Below are positions 59,314-64,000 of a stretch of DNA of 64,000 bases, in pieces. The notes under the pieces are model-generated. The model saw only the letters and a list, made by a program, of their open reading frames with translations, did no database searches and was not told the DNA's origin. Location: NCBI GenBank assembly GCA_002309695.1, contig DBXV01000023.1, forward strand, positions 82,258 through 146,257, given 5' to 3'. Position 1 is the stretch's first letter. Each line of letters starts with the position of its first letter. This stretch comes from Myxococcales bacterium UBA1203 (lineage in GTDB: Bacteria; Myxococcota; Myxococcia; Myxococcales; UBA5297). The translations under genes and the position numbers were made by a program.

Positions 59314-61722
59314 TCAGTGCTTCTCCTCAGTCACTGTGTGGCTGTAGGTGCCCTCCGCTGGACGACTGAACACCGGCTCCGGGCCGGCTCCAGCCTTCGC
59401 TTCACCGGCCTTCTCCCCGGACTTGGCCTCGGACGACGGCTTGATCAGCTTCTCATCGGGAGCGCCGCTGCCACCGTTCTCCAGCCGGTTCATCTCTTCC
59501 TGATGAATGCGGAGCATCTTGGCGATGGGCCCGGCCTTCCGCGTGTAGTCCACCGGGACTTCGTAGCCGGGCTGCCGCCCGTAGAACTGCTCCACGAAGA
59601 CCTGACGTTCCTTCATCTTCCGCTCGAAGATGCGCCGGAAGTCGGCCTGATCGCGCACGATGTAGGGCGTCAGAAACAGCAGCAGATTTGTCTTCTGCTT
59701 CTTCTTGCTGGTCGTCCTGAAAAGCCGCCCCAGAACGGGGATGTCGCCCAGAAGCGGCACTTTCTCCACGGCGTTGACTGTCCGCTCCTGCATCAGGCCG
59801 CCGATGACCACCGACTGCTGGTCCCGGGCGACGACGGTCGTCTTCGCGGCGCGCTTGGACGTGGTAGGGCCGAGCGTGGCGTCCTGCGAGGCAATTTCCT
59901 CGGTCGATTCGTCAATCTCCAGGCGGATGAAGTCGCTCTCGTTAATCTGCGGCTTAATTTTCAGCTTCAGCTCGACATTGGTCCGCTGAATGGTGCCGTA
60001 GTTGCCCAGAAGGCTGGAAAGGCTGCTCAGTGAGGTGGACGCAGAGGTCAGCGAAGCCAGAGAAGACGAATAGCCCGACTGGAAGGGGACATTCTGGCCG
60101 ACGCTGATTTCAGCCTCCTCGTTGTCGCTGGTCAGAATGTGCGGTGTGGAGATGACGTTCACGTCGGTGGATTTCTGGAGCGCCTGCAGGACCACCGAAA
60201 AGGCGGGGATGGTCACGCCGAAGGCCTCAATGGACGGGCCCTGGAGGCCGGCGAGAAAGCCGCTGAGCGAGGCCAGGGACATGATGCCGCCCAGAGACGT
60301 GGCATTGCCGATCTGGCTTCCGAGGACGGCCGCGGACTCCTTGCCCTTGATATCGAACATGTCGCCGCCATGGACGGAGAGCCCGAAGTCGTTGTTGTCC
60401 TCCAGGTTGACCTCCATGATGACGGCCTCGACGAAGACCTGCCGGCGAATGATGTCCAGCTTCTCGATGACCTTCACCAGCGTCTTGTAGTCGTTGTTGT
60501 TGGCCAGAATGACGAGAGAGTTGGTGCTCTTGTCGGCGGTGATTTTCACTTCGCCGGTGAACGATTCGGCCGCGCCCGAGTTCCCAGAAGGCGAGGGCGA
60601 AGTCTTCCGCGCGTTTTTATTCTTGGATGACGCGGAAGAACTCGTCCCCTGAATGATGCTGGACAGCGTGGAGGCCAGCTCTTCGGCATTGGCGTTCGCC
60701 AGGTAATAGACGCGCACCTGACCGTCGTCGCTCACGGGAGAGTCCAGATGGCTCATCAGCAGCTGGATGCGCTCGAAGGCCTGGTCGTTGGCGATGACGA
60801 TGAGCTTGTTCGTCCGGTCGTCGGCAATGATCTGCGAGAGTGAGCCGTTCTCGTCATTGCCGCCGCCCTCGGAGGCGGCAGGCGTCGGAGGCCCCGGTTT
60901 CCGGCCCTTCACCGGCTTGGCCGCAGCCTTCTTGTTCTTGTTCGCCTTGTTCTTGTCGTCGAAGAGCTGCTGCAGCTGAGACGCCACCTCGCTGGCCGTG
61001 GCGTATTCCACCTTGATGACCCGAAGCTGGTCCGTGGCCGACGGCTGATCCAGCTGCGAGATAATCCTGTCGAGCCGGTGCATGTTGTTGCCCAGGTCGG
61101 TGATGATGAGCAGGTCATTGAAGGCCTGCATGTCGCCGTCGCGGGTAATGAAGCCGGCCAAGATGCCCCGAATGGTCTCGGGCTCGACGTATTTGAGCCG
61201 CACCAGCCGCGTGACCATCTGCTCGTTGTAGGCGTAGCGCTCGCCGTCGAGAATCGTCCGCAGGGCACTCTGCTTGGCCTTCGGCTTCTCGATGATTTTG
61301 ATGTACTTGCCCGTCTCGTAGAGCGAGAGGTTGGCGGCATCGAGGGCGGCCAGGAAGGCGGCATAGGCTTCATCCACCGTCACGCCCTGCCGGCCGTGCT
61401 CCGGACCGATGATGGAAATCTTCGCCCCGCGAATGTTGTCCGGAAGAATGAAGAGCTTGCCCGTGAGGTCGGACATGGTCTGAACCAGCTTGTCGATTTC
61501 CACCTTCTCGAAATCCAGCTGGAACCGGCCGGTCCGCCTGAGCTGCGTTCGGTCCGCGCCTTTTTCCTGAGAAGAATCGACCTCGGGCACCGGCAGGCCT
61601 TTCTGCGGCTCACCGTCTTTGGGAACCCGAATTTTATCGGGGCCGTTTTGGGCGAATGCCGCGCCGGGGACGGCTGCCAGAAGGAATGCTGCCAGGGCTG
61701 CTGTGGTGACGTGCTTGAACAT
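59314..61722 (-). CDS. gspD: Type II secretion outer-membrane secretin (GspD)
   Basis: 802 residues from ATG 61722; signal peptide MFKHVTTAALAAFLLAAVPGAAFAQ. N0-N3 domains (FQLDFEKVEIDKLVQTMSDLTGKLFILPDNIRGAKISIIG; LLIITDLGNNMHRLDRIISQLDQPSATDQLRVIKVEYATASEVASQLQQLF; similar units later) and the secretin core (VFVEAVIMEVNLEDNNDFGLSVHGG; LQALQKSTDVNVISTPHILTSDNEEAEISVGQNVPF; VVIGGLMQERTVNAVEKVPLLGDIPVLGRLFRTTSKKKQKTNLLLFLTPYIV). A Lys/Gly-rich loop (KNKKAAAKPVKGRKPGPPTP) and a Ser/Lys loop (SSASSKNKNARKTSPSP) are inserted. It forms the exit pore. gspC precedes it by 63 bases. Confidence 0.96.
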   Translation of the reverse strand: MFKHVTTAALAAFLLAAVPGAAFAQNGPDKIRVPKDGEPQKGLPVPEVDSSQEKGADRTQLRRTGRFQLDFEKVEIDKLVQTMSDLTGKLFILPDNIRGAKISIIGPEHGRQGVTVDEAYAAFLAALDAANLSLYETGKYIKIIEKPKAKQSALRTILDGERYAYNEQMVTRLVRLKYVEPETIRGILAGFITRDGDMQAFNDLLIITDLGNNMHRLDRIISQLDQPSATDQLRVIKVEYATASEVASQLQQLFDDKNKANKNKKAAAKPVKGRKPGPPTPAASEGGGNDENGSLSQIIADDRTNKLIVIANDQAFERIQLLMSHLDSPVSDDGQVRVYYLANANAEELASTLSSIIQGTSSSASSKNKNARKTSPSPSGNSGAAESFTGEVKITADKSTNSLVILANNNDYKTLVKVIEKLDIIRRQVFVEAVIMEVNLEDNNDFGLSVHGGDMFDIKGKESAAVLGSQIGNATSLGGIMSLASLSGFLAGLQGPSIEAFGVTIPAFSVVLQALQKSTDVNVISTPHILTSDNEEAEISVGQNVPFQSGYSSSLASLTSASTSLSSLSSLLGNYGTIQRTNVELKLKIKPQINESDFIRLEIDESTEEIASQDATLGPTTSKRAAKTTVVARDQQSVVIGGLMQERTVNAVEKVPLLGDIPVLGRLFRTTSKKKQKTNLLLFLTPYIVRDQADFRRIFERKMKERQVFVEQFYGRQPGYEVPVDYTRKAGPIAKMLRIHQEEMNRLENGGSGAPDEKLIKPSSEAKSGEKAGEAKAGAGPEPVFSRPAEGTYSHTVTEEKH

Positions 61723-61785
61723 GGATTCCGTTTCTCTGGTTGCTTGGTTTCGTTCAGGAAGGTTTTGGGCAGAAAAAAGGCGCAC

Positions 61786-62751
61786 CTATCGGATGTTGTA
61801 GGTCTTCCGCGTCGCCGTCCCGCCCCGGTCAAACTCAATCTCGATGCGATTGGAATTTTGCAGCTTCGAATAGAGCTCCAGCGCCTTATCCGGGCTGTTG
61901 ATGTCGAAGCCGTTGACCCGCTTGATGATGTCGCCGTTCTGGATACCCAGCTTCGTGTAGAGAGAGTTGGGCTTGATGGCGAAAATCTTGAACCCCTGCG
62001 ACTCCCCATTCTTGAAGGAAGGAACGATGCGCGCCTGGCTCGCCAGCTGGCTCATGTTGTCCATGGCCTTCTGCAGCTCATCCCGGGGGACTTCGTAGGT
62101 GTTGGCCGCCGTGGCGCGAATGCCGGAGCCGTCAGGCGCCTCGGCCGGCTTGTTTTCCTTTTTGGGAGGCGTCCTTCCGGCGGGCCGCCCGCCGCCCGAA
62201 GGTTCCGTGGCATCGATGTATTCGCGCTTCCCCTCATTCAGGACGATGACCCGCCTGAGCTCGATGCCCACAATTTTCGCCCCCAGAATCTCGTCGCCGA
62301 CCCGGTAAGGCGAGGCTTTGGAAGCCTCCATGTCCAGCAGGCTGGCGATGGACCATTCCGCCACATTGGCCAGCGTCGTCCCCAGGAGTTTCGCCCGCAA
62401 AGAACTGCGCTCCAGAGCCTCATCTGATCCTTCCCCGCCGTCGTCAGCGCCGGCCTTTTCCTCGGCAGCGCGCGCCTCTGCCGCCTGGCGCTCGGCCTCA
62501 GCGGCGGCCTCGGCGGACAGCTGCTCCTTGGGAATCTCAATACCCGTCAGTTTGGACAATGCCTCGGGAGAAACGCCCGACTTTTTGGCCTTTTCCTCAA
62601 CCTTGGCGCTTTCCGTGGACAGCATGGCGGACACAGGCGGCTGCAGCTGCCGTTCGATAATCGCCCCGGCGATGCGCGAGGTGAAATAGGCCGCACATGC
62701 CAAAAAGAGCAGGTTCACAACCCAGAAGTATTTTCTAAACAAAAGCTCCAT
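61786..62751 (-). CDS. gspC: Type II secretion protein C (GspC) with PDZ domain
   Basis: 321 residues from ATG 62751. One membrane anchor (YFWVVNLLFLACAAYFTSRIAGAII), a charged coiled-coil region (LSAEAAAEAERQAAEARAAEEKAG), the homology region (LRAKLLGTTLANVAEWSIASLLDMEASKASPYRVGDEILGAKIVGIELRRVIVLNEGKREYI), and a C-terminal PDZ domain (QGFKIFAIKPNSLYTKLGIQNGDIIKRVNGFDINSPDKALELYSKL). It connects the inner-membrane platform to GspD and may help choose cargo. It is the first gene of the operon; the promoter should lie in the 400 bases upstream. Confidence 0.93.
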   Translation of the reverse strand: MELLFRKYFWVVNLLFLACAAYFTSRIAGAIIERQLQPPVSAMLSTESAKVEEKAKKSGVSPEALSKLTGIEIPKEQLSAEAAAEAERQAAEARAAEEKAGADDGGEGSDEALERSSLRAKLLGTTLANVAEWSIASLLDMEASKASPYRVGDEILGAKIVGIELRRVIVLNEGKREYIDATEPSGGGRPAGRTPPKKENKPAEAPDGSGIRATAANTYEVPRDELQKAMDNMSQLASQARIVPSFKNGESQGFKIFAIKPNSLYTKLGIQNGDIIKRVNGFDINSPDKALELYSKLQNSNRIEIEFDRGGTATRKTYNIR

Positions 62752-62918
62752 GAAGGCTCTCGGTGTCTGTTCCGTCCGGGGTAAAAGCGGGGGTCCGGCA
62801 GCGGGGCGGCGCGCGACAGCAAATTCTGAGCCTTCCGTCAAGCGAATGAATAACTATATGTTTTTACAAGGATTTTTCGGAAGTGCCGCTCTTTTTCAAA
62901 TGCAGGAAACCCTCAAAA

Positions 62919-62933
62919 TTGACATTTTGTCAA
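62919..62933. promoter_or_regulatory. Palindrome TTGACA-TTT-TGTCAA upstream of gspC
   Basis: A perfect 6-3-6 inverted repeat about 170 bases upstream of the gspC start. It resembles an operator for a dimeric regulator; TTGACA could also be read as a -35 box on either strand, but no -10 follows at the right distance. Confidence 0.4.
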
Positions 62934-63089
62934 AACAACGGCCGCCGCCAGCGACAAAGCGTCCAAGGACTTCGGGGGATACTGTCGGATGGACAAATCT
63001 GTTTGGGCGTTCAGGATTTTTTGAAAGTTTTATTTCAATGCGCATACAGACGAATGGGCATCAAGTTACGTCCTTCTGACTTCATAATC

Positions 63090-63139
63090 CAAAATACAAA
63101 TCCCCTCGCCCGATATAGCTTGGAAGAGGGGATTTGTAT
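63090..63139 (-). terminator. Long hairpin terminator of third FGE-like gene
   Basis: ATACAAATCCCCTC (63094-63107) pairs perfectly over 14 bases with GAGGGGATTTGTAT (63126-63139). On the minus strand a short TTTT follows. It lies 19 bases past the stop of the FGE-like gene. Confidence 0.65.
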
Positions 63140-63157
63140 GACCAAATACAGTTTACA

Positions 63158-64000
63158 CTATTGCGACTTTGCGCAACGGAAACCAACATTTTGAGCGCCC
63201 GAGGGAGAAGAAGCACGGCCACGACTGGTGACGGGCAAAAGATCCTCAAAAGTTCCCCAAGAACCGCCTTTGAGCACATAATAACGATAGTTATCTTCGG
63301 AAAAATACAAGGAATCTGTCCATTCGAAAACATTTCCTGCCATATCGACAAGTCCAAGAGGGCTGTCACCTGCAGGAGAATAGGTTCCCACCGCGGATGT
63401 CCCAACAGCTATGGACGTCGCGCTTTTTCCGTTACAGTAAGGCAATGAAGCGTTCTGAGCTTTATAATTCGTCATTCCACAATGCGTCGGTGTTGTAGTT
63501 CCCCACGGATAAATCGTCTTCAGTGCCTTAAATCCATTATGGGTGGCCGCATATTCCCATTCATCTTCTGTGGGAAGCCGACCGCCAATCCACTGGCAAT
63601 ACTGTTTTGCGCCATTCAAATTCACTGCATTCATAGGATGAGTATTCCAAGAAGCTCCCCTCCCATAATTAAAATATTTTTCCGAATTCGAAGTCCCATT
63701 ATATGATGCATAATTCCCCGAACTGCATGCCCCTGCCTCAACGCAGGCCCGAAACTGCGAGACTGTGATCGGCGTTTTGGCCAGCTTAAACTCCGCAAAT
63801 GTCACAGTGCTGTTCGTCGAACTTGCGGTAAAAGAACCGGCGGGAATAGTCACCCAATCAATATCGTTTCTACAATTGTCCTCACCTTCAATGTAATACC
63901 CAACAGAACAGCTACCATTAATTACACAAACACCATCACCGCCATCGTGATACCCATCCGCGCATCCTTCATTAATACAATTATTCAGGCCATCATTATG
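63158..64000 (-). CDS. FGE/SUMF1-like protein with Cys-rich N-terminal part, start outside window
   Basis: 281 codons are open up to the window edge, so the N-terminus is missing. The first visible 50 residues (HNDGLNNCINEGCADGYHDGGDGVCVINGSCSVGYY in outline) are rich in Cys and Gly and look like EGF-type or similar disulfide modules, not the DUF7151-type repeats of the two genes at 22-25 kb. The FGE-like domain starts near VTIPAGSF, with PITVSQFRACVEAG, LPTEDEWEYAATHNG, GLVDMAGNVFEWTDS and YVLKGGSW...GFRCA. The FGE catalytic Cys pair is not seen. It is probably another exported surface protein; the domain is closely related to the pair at 22-25 kb. Confidence 0.85.
   Translation of the reverse strand, partial: HNDGLNNCINEGCADGYHDGGDGVCVINGSCSVGYYIEGEDNCRNDIDWVTIPAGSFTASSTNSTVTFAEFKLAKTPITVSQFRACVEAGACSSGNYASYNGTSNSEKYFNYGRGASWNTHPMNAVNLNGAKQYCQWIGGRLPTEDEWEYAATHNGFKALKTIYPWGTTTPTHCGMTNYKAQNASLPYCNGKSATSIAVGTSAVGTYSPAGDSPLGLVDMAGNVFEWTDSLYFSEDNYRYYVLKGGSWGTFEDLLPVTSRGRASSPSGAQNVGFRCAKSQ

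Larger units (their letters stand above)
62752..63157. other. Upstream region of gsp operon
   Basis: About 400 AT-richer bases without a gene. A -10-like TATAGT (minus strand, 62858-62853) has only a weak -35 (TTCCGA). A palindrome and the terminator of the third FGE-like gene lie further upstream and are listed separately. Confidence 0.4.

Overview
This is a 64 kb, GC-rich window packed with genes on both strands. The gene content points to a deltaproteobacterial or Myxococcota-like bacterium. The type II secretion operon runs in the order gspC-D-E-F-x-G-H-I-J-K-L-M-N with a deltaproteobacterial-type GspN. There are several lipoproteins built from cysteine-containing repeats plus a sulfatase-modifying-factor (FGE-like) domain, and HEAT- and TPR-like proteins. 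One small, Firmicutes-looking regulator segment suggests contact with gut-type Clostridia; that habitat is inference. No rRNA, tRNA, insertion sequence, prophage or CRISPR array was seen.

Layout. 1-4.5 kb: an MFS transporter (cut by the window edge), a PfkB-family kinase, a small protein with an RAHE motif and a frameshifted double-4Fe-4S ferredoxin. These are followed by a foreign-looking XRE/zinc-ribbon regulator segment whose far side cuts into a second RAHE-type fragment. 4.5-12 kb: a giant protein (1970 aa) combining an M48-type metalloprotease, TerB, DUF4011, an SF1 helicase and a degenerate nuclease, followed by a DHH-type protein whose motifs appear in permuted order. 12-22 kb: housekeeping and envelope genes (coaX, nfo, lepA, lepB, cysS) with HEAT, TPR and lipoprotein genes between them. 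22-25 kb: two tandem FGE-like lipoproteins with three and four DUF7151-like repeats. 25-33 kb: YitT and sodium-symporter membrane proteins, a lipase-fold protein that has lost its catalytic residues, an orphan FtsX/MacB-type permease, an AI-2E-family exporter and greB.

34-41 kb: a clostripain (C11) lipoprotein with a lamin-tail domain, a truncated AAA ATPase, and a compact operon speD - DUF4178 - small protein - DUF350 - membrane spermidine-synthase-like protein. 41.5-48.5 kb: an acyl-CoA ligase and an RND efflux pair (inner-membrane pump and adaptor) with a recognisable promoter and a nearby palindrome. 48.5-62.8 kb: the complete minus-strand gsp operon except gspO. 63.2 kb to the end: a third FGE-like gene, running off the window.

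How the parts fit: the T2SS, signal peptidase I, the lipoproteins with repeat, FGE or C11 domains, and the RND pump form an envelope and secretion theme. The polyamine/DUF4178/DUF350 operon resembles envelope-stress-associated clusters. The most unusual item is the M48-TerB-DUF4011-helicase fusion, whose make-up suggests a nucleic-acid-linked stress or defence role; this is inferred from domains only.
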